From Pedobacter sp. W3I1 (GTDB lineage: Bacteria > Bacteroidota > Bacteroidia > Sphingobacteriales > Sphingobacteriaceae): a DNA stretch of 64,000 nucleotides. Location: contig NZ_JAUSXN010000001.1 of assembly GCF_030816015.1 (NCBI RefSeq), positions 3,968,001 to 4,032,000 on the forward strand, read 5' to 3'. The notes under the pieces were generated by a model. That model was not told where the DNA came from and made no database searches. It saw nothing but the letters and a program-made list of their open reading frames with translations. Positions within the stretch are counted from its first letter, which is position 1. Each line of letters begins with the position of its first letter. The translations under genes and the position numbers were made by a program. Below are positions 1 through 9,526 of this stretch, piece by piece.

Positions 1-14
1 CAGGGTGACATCCG

Positions 15-882
15 TTAAGGTATTAATTTCTGATATACTCTAACGTAATCGACTTCCATCCTGTTTGGAAATTTAGTATCATTTAAGGACCCACCGTTCA
101 TACCACCTATTGCCAAATCGAACAAGATATAATGTTGTTGTTTAAAAGGATGAAAATCTGAGCCATCATCATTTTTAAGATCGCTTAAATTGGTTTTATT
201 CAGGAGCATTCCATCTACAGATAAACTGATGGCTTCGCTATCCCAATCCATGCGCCATATATGAAATTCAGCTGCCCATTTTTTACCGCCCAATTCGGCT
301 ACGGGTTTTGTGTTACTAAACCATTTCGCCTTTTTATCGGGCCCTAAACTTGCGATATTGGCCAATAATTTTCCCCGGTAGTATTCCATAATATCGATTT
401 CACCATTTGCGGGCCAGCGCCCTTTTACACCCAATGTCCAAAATGCCGGCCAGAGTCCATCTGAAATGTCGATCTTTCCTCTCATTTCGAATCGACCATA
501 CTGCCAGTTTTGTAAACCTTTAGTAATGATACAGGCTGAAGTATATTCAATATTTTTTTGGTTTTTTACGCCATTCTTTGCTTCCTTCTACATATAGCGG
601 ATTAGGTTTTACTTCTTTCCTTGCTTCGATAATTAGTTTGCCATTTTCACAAAAAGCATTTTCAGGCTGATACCATTGCAGCTCTTCGTTACGTACAAAA
701 CCTTTTTCATAATCCCAATTGGCTGGATCAGGAGTGCCATTTTGATTAAATTCATCGCACCAAACCAGTTTATAACCTTCTTTAACATAAGCATCTGAAA
801 AATTTTGTTCTTTTTTTATTGCGCAGGATTGGATTAAAATGGCTAGCAAAACAGTAAAGAAAAATTTGATTCTATTGCGCAT
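15..882 (-). pseudogene. GH16 endo-beta-glucanase/galactanase-type lipoprotein, frameshifted
   Basis: Two reading frames together encode one glycoside hydrolase family 16 protein of about 288 residues. The N-terminal part (547..882) has a lipoprotein signal with lipobox LIQSC (Cys20) and the typical GH16 start YKLVWCDEFNQNG. The C-terminal part (stop at 15..17) holds the catalytic motif GEIDIMEYY, whose two Glu residues are nucleophile and acid/base in the family. The frames join at a run of seven T on the plus strand (553..559); removing one base gives an uninterrupted protein reading KNIEYTSACIITKG across the join. It is the last gene of the SusC1 unit and would act at the cell surface on a beta-glucan or beta-1,3-galactan backbone. 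The break may be real decay, slippage or a sequencing error; I cannot tell which. Confidence 0.8.
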
Positions 883-927
883 AGGGGCTTTTTGATCAAT
901 AAATTTAACACTATTCTTAAATAGAAA

Positions 928-970
928 ATTCTCTGGGTTTTCTATAAATCTATAAAGAAACCCAGAGAAT
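928..970 (-). terminator. Perfect 13-bp inverted repeat between two PUL genes
   Basis: The arms ATTCTCTGGGTTT (928..940) and AAACCCAGAGAAT (958..970) are exact reverse complements around a 17-nt loop. Read on the minus strand the hairpin lies just after the stop of the DUF5013 gene and is followed by a short T-rich stretch (TTTTC). It looks like an intrinsic terminator or attenuator that would reduce read-through into the GH16 gene. Confidence 0.6.
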
Positions 971-992
971 AAGCAATTAGCGGGAATTAACC

Positions 993-2187
993 TTAAAGTG
1001 ATTTAAGCATTACTTCTTTTACAATCCAAAACTGATTGCCTGATGCCGTCGTCATAGTCGCGAGAAAGCCCATTGATACTGTTGTCGATTGTGTTAAGGT
1101 AAATTGAAACTTGTTGTTGGCAAAATTGGTATATCCTAAAGATGTGGCCACATTGGCAACATCAGGCAGGGTATTGCCAGCTGCTGCTACGATGTAAACC
1201 GGATCTTTTGCTTCATTTTTAGCCATGGTAATTTCGAAACTATAACTGCCTGCCGGAAGCGTAAAAGTTTGGTAGATTTTACCATTGGTAATTTGCGCAG
1301 TACCATCCCAACCCATTTCCATGGCGAGGCATCCTCCCTGATCGGAACACCAGCCACCTAAACCACCATGGTTACGGATGTTATCGGTAACCGTCCAGTC
1401 GGCAATATTACGCCAACGGCCACCACTTGCTGCAGCTAGGAAAGGGTTTCCTTTATTCTTAAAATAGGTTGCGGTAATATCCGCCCCTACCCGTTGCGTT
1501 TGAAAGGCGGTAGAAAAAGTATCAATCGAAATTGTATCAGGTAAAAACAAGGTACGGTATCTTAAATTTGTACCTGGTTTAATATCAGAAATAGAAGTTG
1601 TGGTTTCGTCTATTTTAGTTCTGATCTTTTTTATGACATTACTCAGGTTGGTGTATTCTATCTCGGTAGCAAATACCCCTGTTAACCTATCCATTCCCTG
1701 CCAGGTAATTTTAGTTGCACCACTAGCATCTGTAAAAGCAGATTCGATTGGCCTGTTAAATAAGGATGATTGGTACCTTGTGCCATAAGATCTTCCTGTT
1801 TTATATACCGGGATAGATTTATTTCCAACGGCGTCATAGGTATAGATTTCGAAATTCTGCACACCTTCTTTCACATTTTCTACAAAGTATTTTAGGGTAT
1901 CAACGGCGTATTTTTTCTTTACGGGAATAACGACAGAATCAGCCTTATTATTCCAAAAGATTTTACACTGTGTTACTTTTGGATCAGCGAGAAAACAGCC
2001 CTCGGATATACACCCTGTTATTTCCCGACATTACTTTCACCGAATCTAATTTTCCTGTGTAAGAAATCTCCCCTTTCTCGGTAAACTTTTTGTAATCATC
2101 AGCTTTTGTGCAGGCTAAATAAGTGCCCGACAATAGAATCATAAAAGCGAGTTTTACGGTTCGTATATTTATTTTTTGATTATTCAT
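993..2187 (-). pseudogene. DUF4998/DUF5013 surface lipoprotein, frameshifted
   Basis: The N-terminal frame (1984..2187) is a lipoprotein start (Cys26 in GTYLACTKAD) leading into a DUF4998-type region (KFTEKGEISYTGKLDSVKV). It stops at about 1984, while the continuation (DPKVTQCKIFWNNKADSV) is open in another frame down to the stop at 993. The total length is one base more than a multiple of three, so one extra base near 1984..1995 explains the break; the repaired protein would have about 397 residues. The C-terminal half resembles DUF5013, a jelly-roll-like domain common in PUL-encoded surface glycan-binding proteins. It sits after the DUF4959 gene in the SusC1 unit and was probably an outer-membrane glycan-binding lipoprotein. 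Confidence 0.72.
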
Positions 2188-2214
2188 CTCTAAAATTCTA
2201 TTTAGTTATTGCCT

Positions 2215-3414
2215 CTACCTTGGATCTCCATAAAGTTGAACTTCTGATACACTCATAAATGAGTTACCTTGCCAATTGGTAATAGATTTTATACGGATGT
2301 ACCTTACTTTTTTAAGGCCTACAGCAAAGTTGTAACTGATACCTGCATTTGCAAAAGCATAATCTTCGCTTGTTTGAACGCCATAAGCACTTTTAGAAGG
2401 CTTTTGAGAGCTGTATTTGCCTAACATTACCCAATTGTTATAACTTCCATCTGCTGGTGGATTATCAGTTCCCCAAATTTCAAAATCTTTTAAATTACCG
2501 CCATAGTAATAGGTACGGCCAGCATTCAGGTATTCAGGATAATTCCAAACCACAATACGGCTAAGCGTAGCCAATTTACCCAGATCGAACGTTACCCATT
2601 GTGGTGTTAATACTGTGGTTTTGGTTAGGCATACACTAGGCCAATCGATAATATTTCCATCCCACATTTTAGATACACCGGTGTTAGAATATTCTTGTGG
2701 AGTATCTGTAGGTAAGATCACTTCTTTATAGGTCGACTTAGATAATACCGTTTCATAAAGTGGCTTTAAGGTAGTGAAAAGCGTATCGCTATAGTTTAAC
2801 CATCTATCTCTAATGGTAATGGCAAATTTCTGAGTTAAGGTATCCAAACCCCTGACTGACTGATCGATATCAATAGCAGCGGTGTAAATATTTTTCGAAG
2901 TTGGTATATATTTACCTTTCGATAAAACCAATACCTCTATCGCCAAATCTGCCTTTGATGGATTAGTACCTTTAAAGTTTAATCCACCAAAATCGGCAAC
3001 GGCTTTAAGACTCCTGTAAACGCCCCAAATTGGGTTTTCGAGCGGCTTAACTTTAACAACAACCGGTTCTGATGCTGTTTCACTTCTGTTTACTGCATAT
3101 ACTTTTACCTCATGTTCATTGGTGTCGCCGAAGCCTTCTACCAGTAAACTATTGCCATAATAGGAAGTTTTCACTTCCATTTCCTGTCCGTTAGCTAGAT
3201 TATATACTGCTTTTACGTATAACAAATCTTTATCACTGGGCAAACTAAAGGTGATGGTAGCATTGCCCGGACCATTGGTGATGGATATATTAGATACTTT
3301 TCCGGGCGGATTGGTATTATTTTCTAATGGCTCAATTACATCTTCCTTACAGCTTGAAAAGGCTGCTGTTAAGCCAACCAGCAATACAAGCAGGTTTCTA
3401 TTCATTCTTTTCAT
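2215..3414 (-). CDS. DUF4959/DUF5126/DUF5000-type surface glycan-binding lipoprotein
   Basis: A 399-residue lipoprotein with signal peptide and acylated Cys22 (AAFSSCKED). The N-terminal region looks like a fibronectin/Ig-type DUF4959 domain (PPGKVSNISITNGPGNATITF, first half), the middle like DUF5126, and the last 150 residues like a discoidin-type DUF5000 domain (WVTFDLGKLATLSRIVVWN; ending VRYIRIKSI and VSEVQLYGD). Such proteins follow SusD in Bacteroidetes PULs and act as surface glycan-binding proteins without catalytic residues. The gene starts 25 bp after the SusD stop and is co-transcribed with it. The ligand cannot be read from the sequence. Confidence 0.82.
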   Translation of the reverse strand: MKRMNRNLLVLLVGLTAAFSSCKEDVIEPLENNTNPPGKVSNISITNGPGNATITFSLPSDKDLLYVKAVYNLANGQEMEVKTSYYGNSLLVEGFGDTNEHEVKVYAVNRSETASEPVVVKVKPLENPIWGVYRSLKAVADFGGLNFKGTNPSKADLAIEVLVLSKGKYIPTSKNIYTAAIDIDQSVRGLDTLTQKFAITIRDRWLNYSDTLFTTLKPLYETVLSKSTYKEVILPTDTPQEYSNTGVSKMWDGNIIDWPSVCLTKTTVLTPQWVTFDLGKLATLSRIVVWNYPEYLNAGRTYYYGGNLKDFEIWGTDNPPADGSYNNWVMLGKYSSQKPSKSAYGVQTSEDYAFANAGISYNFAVGLKKVRYIRIKSITNWQGNSFMSVSEVQLYGDPR

Positions 3415-3439
3415 ATTGAATATTTTATAAAAATTAATA

Positions 3440-5419
3440 TTACCAACCTGGGTTTTGAACCAGTTTAGGATTAACTGTTAAATCGTATGCCCGGAGTGGC
3501 CATAAATAATCGCGTGGTGCCACAAAATTCTGGTTAAATATGGTTCTAACGCGGTAGTACTCAGATGCTGTTGGTTGATAAACACTCCATCCGGTGATAG
3601 ATTGATTAAACATTTCTGCAGCACGTTTCCAACGTTTAATATCCCAGTAACGGCTACCTTCAAATGCCATCTCGATCAGTCTCTCTTGCTGGATAATTTC
3701 ACGCATACCATCTTTTGTGGTGTACTTGCCAGGATTATTGGAGTAGGTGGCCCAAGAGGTTTGTACCGTTTGAAGACCAGCTCTTGCTCTAATGCGGTTG
3801 ATGTATTCGTAAACATCGGCAGAAGGACTGGCAAGAGTTTCGTTTAAAGCTTCGGCATACATTAAATAAAGATCTGCCATTCTTACCTGCGGCCATGGAT
3901 AGTCTCTGTAACTGGCACCGTTTGTACCGTTAATCATGTTCCAATCTACCAGTTTCTTAATAAAATAACCTGTTTCGTTATACCAGCCAAAGTTGTTTGC
4001 ACCTGCCACCTGGTTAGATTTACCTTCTAATACAAAAGTTCCTTCATCAGAATTGGTAGGGCTATCGTATTTGTACCAAATACCCCCATCAAAGCCTAAA
4101 TCGGCATAAAATCTAGGTTCTCTGTCAAAATTTATTCTTGCTGTAGTATACCCTTCTTTAACATAAAACCTTTCACTTTTAACAGCTGTTCTAAGGGTAT
4201 ATTTATTGGTAAAATCGAGGGTTTTATCTTCGTTAATCGGCACACCGTTTCGGCTGTAAAACATTTCGGCAATTTTTAAAGGCGGAGCCAACTGTTGTCT
4301 CGCGCTACCAACCACTACAGTTGCTGTCAATCGCGGCATGGCTGCTCTTTGCATATTAAATGTTCTACTATTCGGATTTGCCCAAACATGTTCTAAATTT
4401 ACGTTGAAGCGTTCTGTTACTGCACCTTTAATGGTTAATTGCCTCAAGGTTGTATCCGATAGTTTAAAAGTGGTACCCGGAAACTGATACAGTTTAAATC
4501 CGGCAGCTTCCGCCCCATCAATCGCTGCTTTTGCGGCGTCAGCAGCCTTTTTCCATTTACCAGCATCGTAAGTGGTATTAAATAACACTACACCGTCCTT
4601 ATCCCTAAAATTACTATAGTCGGTATTTCCATTAAATAGCGGACTTGCAGCGGTTAATAGAAGTTTCGCTTTTATGGCAAGGGCAATAGGTTTTGTGATG
4701 CGTCCCAATTCGGTGCTTTTATCTGTGATAATTTGAGGTAGGTCAGGAATGGCCTGATCCAATAAGCCAACTACATAGGTTACGCATTCATCAAAAGGCA
4801 TTCTTTTAACCCTTACTTCTTCTTCAGTAGCACTAATCCCTAAATTGGCATCGATAATTGGAATTGGCCCATACATCCTTAAGAGATAAAAATTATAATA
4901 GGCTTTTAAAAACTTTACCTCTGCAATCCAGCGTTGTCTTTCATTTAAGCTTAAATCTGGTATTTTGCTTAGGTCTTGCACGTTTTCCAGAAAAATATTA
5001 CAGTTTCTGATAGCTTTGAACATCCCAAAGTTATCGCTATTACCACCACCCTGATAGCGACCATTCCAGGCATCTAAATAAGGATTTTCAGCACCCTGGC
5101 TACCTCTGGCCATTCTCCAGCCATAAGAAATAAACTCTCTTTCATCTAATGAAGTCCAGATTTCATCACCGGCCATAAAACCGGCATTCAACAAGGGTTC
5201 CCCATCTTTTGGGAGAAAGGAATAACAGGTAAACAGGTATTTTTCGGCCTCATTTCTAAGTGTAAAGGCATTATCTATTGTAGCTACGTTATCAGGCACA
5301 ATATCCAGGTATTTTTTGCAAGAACTAATGGATATTACGATAACGAGTAAGGCCAGCATCAGTTTAGCTAAACCTGGCTTCGCCGTATCTTTTCGAAATA
5401 AAATATTGTTGATTTTCAT
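3440..5419 (-). CDS. susD: SusD/RagB-family outer-membrane lipoprotein (first pair)
   Basis: A 659-residue SusD homologue, on the long side for the family (usually 500-600). It has a lipobox ending in Cys34 (VISISSCKKYLDI), the N-terminal SusD-like TPR region (EKYLFTCYSFLP, FLKAYYNFYLLRMYGPIPI) and the C-terminal RagB/SusD domain (RMADLYLMYAEALNE, RDYLWPLRAYDLTVNPKLVQNPGW). SusD caps the SusC barrel and captures oligosaccharide at the cell surface. It lies 23 bp after the SusC gene, as usual for these pairs. Confidence 0.95.
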   Translation of the reverse strand: MKINNILFRKDTAKPGLAKLMLALLVIVISISSCKKYLDIVPDNVATIDNAFTLRNEAEKYLFTCYSFLPKDGEPLLNAGFMAGDEIWTSLDEREFISYGWRMARGSQGAENPYLDAWNGRYQGGGNSDNFGMFKAIRNCNIFLENVQDLSKIPDLSLNERQRWIAEVKFLKAYYNFYLLRMYGPIPIIDANLGISATEEEVRVKRMPFDECVTYVVGLLDQAIPDLPQIITDKSTELGRITKPIALAIKAKLLLTAASPLFNGNTDYSNFRDKDGVVLFNTTYDAGKWKKAADAAKAAIDGAEAAGFKLYQFPGTTFKLSDTTLRQLTIKGAVTERFNVNLEHVWANPNSRTFNMQRAAMPRLTATVVVGSARQQLAPPLKIAEMFYSRNGVPINEDKTLDFTNKYTLRTAVKSERFYVKEGYTTARINFDREPRFYADLGFDGGIWYKYDSPTNSDEGTFVLEGKSNQVAGANNFGWYNETGYFIKKLVDWNMINGTNGASYRDYPWPQVRMADLYLMYAEALNETLASPSADVYEYINRIRARAGLQTVQTSWATYSNNPGKYTTKDGMREIIQQERLIEMAFEGSRYWDIKRWKRAAEMFNQSITGWSVYQPTASEYYRVRTIFNQNFVAPRDYLWPLRAYDLTVNPKLVQNPGW

Positions 5420-5442
5420 ATTTTTCTTTTTAAGCTCAATCG

Positions 5443-8400
5443 TTAGAATGAAACATTTAAACCTAAATTATATACCGTTTGAACAGGGTATCCAAGACCA
5501 TTCCCGCCCATTTCAGGATCCCAAAGTTTAAAAGCACTTAAGGCCCAAAGGTTAGTGGCATTGGCATAAATCCGGGCACTGCTTAAGCCAAGCCTTTTTT
5601 GCAGTTTGGTTTGCAGATTATAACCAAGTTCTACGCTCTTTAATCTTAAGAAAGCGCCATTACGCATCCACCATGTTGAGGTACGGGTATTGTTGTTTAC
5701 AAAATTGGAGCTTAAGCGCGGCCAGAATGCATAACTGTCTCTGTTCTGCTCCGACCAGTGGCTGTTGGCTATTACTTCTAATAATCCATTTTGTGTAACG
5801 TTAGGATTACCAATTTCGTTATTGAGTACGAAAGGAGAAATATTGCCAGGATTGATGAAAAAGGAAGATCTGGCCGAACCTTGTAAAAATGCAGAGATAT
5901 CAAATCCTTTGAAACCAAATGTTCCACCGAAACCATAAATAATTTCGGGGCTCGTAGGCAAACCAATTGGCACCTGATCTACATCACTGATAATACCATC
6001 GCCATTTACATCTCTGTATTTAATATCACCGCCGCCATAATCTAAACCAGGTACGCCTGCAAACTGTACTGGTGAGTTTTTGGCTTCAGCATCATCAATA
6101 AATAAACGCTCGGCAATGTAACCGAATGATTGTGTTGTGGGTAAACCTATATGGTAACGGTACGCCTCATTGGTATTAAATGAAGGCTCATCGTAAATTA
6201 ATATTTTATTAGTAGCATAAGTGAAGTTACCGCGTAACTGTAAAAACATACTATTGCTAAATGATTTATTATAGCTTGCAGAAAAATCGACACCTTTGCT
6301 TTCTGCTTTATTGGTATTAGCCCTAACAGAAGCCTGTAAGCCCATTGTACTTGGGATAAAAGTTCTGTCGGTTAAAATATTCGAACGTTCATTTTTATAC
6401 ACATCGAATGTTAAATTCAAACTATTAAACAAGGTCATATCCAAACCAATGTTAGTCTGCTTAGATCTTTCCCAGGTAATTAACGGATTGGAATAGCGGG
6501 ATATAGAAATACCATTTCTGTAGTATAAACCATCCTCACCAAAGCTCGAACCAAATGTTCCATTGTTCATATCTACCTCCGATAGGTAAAAGAAACGATC
6601 ATCTGCATTTCCAATCTGATCGTTACCCACCAGACCATAAGTTGCCCTCAACTTTAAGCTGTTAATTACGTTAGTTAGCGGCTTAAAATAGTTTTCATTG
6701 GAAATAATATATCCTAAACCAAATGAAGGAAAGAAACCAAAACGGGTATTTTCCGCAAAACGTTCAGATCCATTATACCCAAAGTTGAATTCGGCTAAAT
6801 AGCGGTTATCGTATCCATATGTAGCTCTTCCTGATACTCCCTGATTACGCGATGGTAAAGATAACTGAAGACTACCGGGATTTGCAGCGAGATAATTTCT
6901 CATGGTAGTGATTAACATCGCGCCCACCGCATGTTTCTCTTTAAAAGTACGGTTGTAGTTTGCAGAAAACTCGGCATAAAAAGTCGAATTTAATTCTTTT
7001 TTGCCTTCCGAATAACCTAAATACTCTGTACCCACCGGACCAATAGATAAAGCACCGCCACCGTTAATGAGGCTGAGTCCAATTGATTTGTCTGGCTGCT
7101 CGGTAGCAGAATAATAGAAAGGATTGTAAGCACGTGAAATATCAAAATAGGAATATCTGCGGGCATAACTCATCATCCTTGCAGTTAAACCTGGTGTAAT
7201 AAATTTTAAATCCTGCTTAATTTCTATCTGGGTTTGTAATGTTGAGGCATTTTTATCCTGATAACCTTTTACCATTTCGGCATAAGGATTCATATACAGT
7301 CCGCCCCTTGGTGAAATGGCATTGCCAAATAAAGGGTGGCTGCTAAAAGGCGACAAACTTGCCGGATAAACCGCAGGAAACATTACCGGGTTAGACCAAA
7401 TTGCCCGGTTAAAGGTAGCGCCACCACCACCTACCGGCCCAGTATAATCATCAAACTGGCCATAAACACGGATAATGGCTTCGGTAGTATTGGTCAGGTT
7501 AATGTTCACGTTAGAACGAACGGAATAATTCTTTAACTTGATGTTACTGTTAAAGTTGTTTAAATCGGCAACTTTCAATACCCCGTTATCAATGTTATAG
7601 GTACCAGCGATGTAATAGCTTGCTTTGGTACCTCCACCGGAAATGTTAAGGTTATAACGCTGGTTCACTGTATAATCTTTTATCAATTGTTCAATCCAAT
7701 TGTTGTTTGGATAAAGCAACTCGTTTTCGCCTGCTGCAGTAGCATCAATTTTGGTTTGCAGATATGGCAATATGGCTAAACGATTCCGCGTAAGAGCAGC
7801 TTCATTGGCCAGTTTCATATAAGTTACGTTATCGGCAAATTTAAAATTTTGGGTATTAGAGGATAAGGAAGACTCGGCCCTGAACCCAAATTTAGTTTGA
7901 CCTGCAACACCCGATTTTGTTAAAATAAGCACTACTCCATTGGCACCTCTGGCACCATATACTGCCGATGCTGTAGCATCTTTAAGTACGTTAAATGAAG
8001 AAATATCATCTGGCTGCAAGCGTGCCATATCATTCTGGCTTGATTCTATACCATCGATCAGGATTAATGGATCTTGTTTACCAGCGCCGAAAGTGCCTAA
8101 ACCACGAATAAAAAACTGTGCGTTATCTGCGCCTGGCTCACCACTCCTTTGGTAAGCAATCATACCGGCCACCCTACCTGCCATCATGGTGGTTAAGTTA
8201 CTGGTTGGCCCTTTAAGCTCTTTCGGATTAATGGCCGTAATTGAACTGATTACACTGGTTTTTTTCTGTGTACCAAAGCCTACAACTGCTACTTCATCTA
8301 AGGAGTTGGCATCAGACTGAAGTGTTATATTAATTACGTAAACGCCTTCGGCATTTTTATCATAATTGGCAATGGCAACATTTTTGGGTTTGTAGCCCAC

Positions 8401-8676
8401 TAACGAGAATAATAATTTACCTGTTCTTGGTAATTTAATGGTATATCGTCCAAACTCATCGGTTGATATCCCTCTATTGGTACCCGAAACTTTAACATTT
8501 ACACCTGGCAAACCGCCAACAGTATCTTTTACTAGCCCTCTTACCGTTACATCTGTTTGTGCAGATGCGGTTAAGCAGGAACCTGTAATCACGAAATAGA
8601 TCAAAAGCTGCAAGATTGATCTAAAAGCAATACCCTGCTGATGGAGCGGGATTTTCTTCGGTAATTTTTTCTTCAT
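5443..8676 (-). CDS. susC: SusC/RagA-family TonB-dependent glycan transporter (first pair)
   Basis: A 1077-residue outer-membrane TonB-dependent transporter. It has a signal peptide (ending LTASAQ), a carboxypeptidase-regulatory-like domain (about 43-130, VTVRGLVKDTVGGLPGVNVKV), a plug with the SusC signature VYGARGANGVVLILTKSG, and a C-terminal barrel ending in LNVSF. No STN domain is present, so it is not expected to signal to an anti-sigma factor; regulation probably comes from the HTCS at 23.6-27.7 kb. It is the first gene of a unit running to the GH16 remnant. A candidate promoter/operator lies about 500 bp upstream, implying a long untranslated leader. Confidence 0.95.
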   Translation of the reverse strand: MKKKLPKKIPLHQQGIAFRSILQLLIYFVITGSCLTASAQTDVTVRGLVKDTVGGLPGVNVKVSGTNRGISTDEFGRYTIKLPRTGKLLFSLVGYKPKNVAIANYDKNAEGVYVINITLQSDANSLDEVAVVGFGTQKKTSVISSITAINPKELKGPTSNLTTMMAGRVAGMIAYQRSGEPGADNAQFFIRGLGTFGAGKQDPLILIDGIESSQNDMARLQPDDISSFNVLKDATASAVYGARGANGVVLILTKSGVAGQTKFGFRAESSLSSNTQNFKFADNVTYMKLANEAALTRNRLAILPYLQTKIDATAAGENELLYPNNNWIEQLIKDYTVNQRYNLNISGGGTKASYYIAGTYNIDNGVLKVADLNNFNSNIKLKNYSVRSNVNINLTNTTEAIIRVYGQFDDYTGPVGGGGATFNRAIWSNPVMFPAVYPASLSPFSSHPLFGNAISPRGGLYMNPYAEMVKGYQDKNASTLQTQIEIKQDLKFITPGLTARMMSYARRYSYFDISRAYNPFYYSATEQPDKSIGLSLINGGGALSIGPVGTEYLGYSEGKKELNSTFYAEFSANYNRTFKEKHAVGAMLITTMRNYLAANPGSLQLSLPSRNQGVSGRATYGYDNRYLAEFNFGYNGSERFAENTRFGFFPSFGLGYIISNENYFKPLTNVINSLKLRATYGLVGNDQIGNADDRFFYLSEVDMNNGTFGSSFGEDGLYYRNGISISRYSNPLITWERSKQTNIGLDMTLFNSLNLTFDVYKNERSNILTDRTFIPSTMGLQASVRANTNKAESKGVDFSASYNKSFSNSMFLQLRGNFTYATNKILIYDEPSFNTNEAYRYHIGLPTTQSFGYIAERLFIDDAEAKNSPVQFAGVPGLDYGGGDIKYRDVNGDGIISDVDQVPIGLPTSPEIIYGFGGTFGFKGFDISAFLQGSARSSFFINPGNISPFVLNNEIGNPNVTQNGLLEVIANSHWSEQNRDSYAFWPRLSSNFVNNNTRTSTWWMRNGAFLRLKSVELGYNLQTKLQKRLGLSSARIYANATNLWALSAFKLWDPEMGGNGLGYPVQTVYNLGLNVSF

Positions 8677-9173
8677 AAGAATAGTTTAAATTGGTTAGCA
8701 TTATCAATAAGTCAGATCATAGATTACCAATTGCTCAAAACAGGTTGAGACACTAGGCATTCGTCCAATCGAAATATTTCGTCGGCAACGTGCGGGAATT
8801 CTACACGAGGTAATTACCCTTTAGTATGGTGTGGTGTTTACTTTGCTTTTACAAAAACGAAGGCCAATTTATTTTTGCCTTACGGTTAAAAGCGGAGAAT
8901 GGATTAGGTTTAGTTTTCTTCATAAAATTTGGTTTAAGGATGAATGGTTTGTTAATGATGATCATGCCATTTTACTTTTGCGAGCAACTACTAACTAGCT
9001 TTATAAGAATGGTACATTTGATTCTGCTTTTTGTCATTTCATGATCTTTTAAATGTTTGGCATTACTTCGAAAAAATTGGATGTAACTTTTTTAATTTGC
9101 TACAACCATTGATTATCCTAGGTAGTTAATCTCGAATAATCTGGATCGGTCTAATATTCTTATACTTGGTTGA
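8677..9173 (-). other. About 490-nt presumed 5' leader of the SusC1 unit, no gene seen
   Basis: This stretch lies between the predicted start of transcription near 9169 and the SusC1 start codon at 8676. I find no convincing reading frame on either strand; the plus-strand 72-codon frame at 8826..9044 has no protein-like features. A 12-bp palindrome CGAAATATTTCG occurs at 8770..8781. The corresponding leader of the second SusC gene is only about 130 nt. Confidence 0.35.
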
Positions 9174-9239
9174 AACAAATTAACCATAAAAAATGTGCTC
9201 GCAGTGAGGGGTAATACGGTAATTTGTAGGGGTTAAATT
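9174..9239 (-). promoter_or_regulatory. Candidate HTCS operator and promoter, site A (SusC1)
   Basis: Two direct AGGGG half-sites start at 9207 and 9228, exactly 21 bp apart (AGGGGTAATACGG... and AGGGGTTAAAT on the plus strand). On the minus strand a near-consensus Bacteroidetes -7 box (TTAATTTG against TAnnTTTG; plus strand AACAAATTAACCA at 9174..9186) follows 21 bp away. The same arrangement, with a long identical core, is found upstream of SusC2 (site B). A two-turn direct repeat overlapping the -33 region is what is expected for an AraC-type output domain. Assignment to the HTCS is inference. Confidence 0.6.
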
Positions 9240-9456
9240 CTTATTTTTTTGCCTTTTTGAAGGTTTTATGGTTTTTTAGACAATAATTAAACGTCAACAT
9301 AACGTTTAATTAGAAAAAGGAAGGTTAAAAAACAGGTTGAATGAACGTTGTATTAATACTATTTTAGGGGAGGCTTTGATATAGAATAATCCGTTTTTGA
9401 AACTGAAATGAATATAAAGCTTAGGCTATTTGGCTTTGATTAAAAAGGCCTTAAAC

Positions 9457-9498
9457 AAAAAACTCTCCGAACCTTTCTTTGCAGAAAGATCCGAAGAG
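9457..9498 (-). terminator. Rho-independent terminator after the second SusC/SusD pair
   Basis: On the minus strand a 15-bp imperfect stem (arms 9463..9477 and 9484..9498; CTCTTCGGATCTTTC against GAAAGGTTCGGAGAG) is followed directly by TTTTTTG. It begins about 30 bp after the SusD2 stop codon and separates that unit from SusC1. Confidence 0.8.
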
Positions 9499-9526
9499 CG
9501 CAATTAATCAAACTAACCGCAATACG

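Noticed and set aside
8826-9044. 72-codon plus-strand frame upstream of SusC1
   Set aside because: Low-complexity, hydrophobic by AT content, and lies in the presumed SusC1 leader on the opposite strand; no supporting features.
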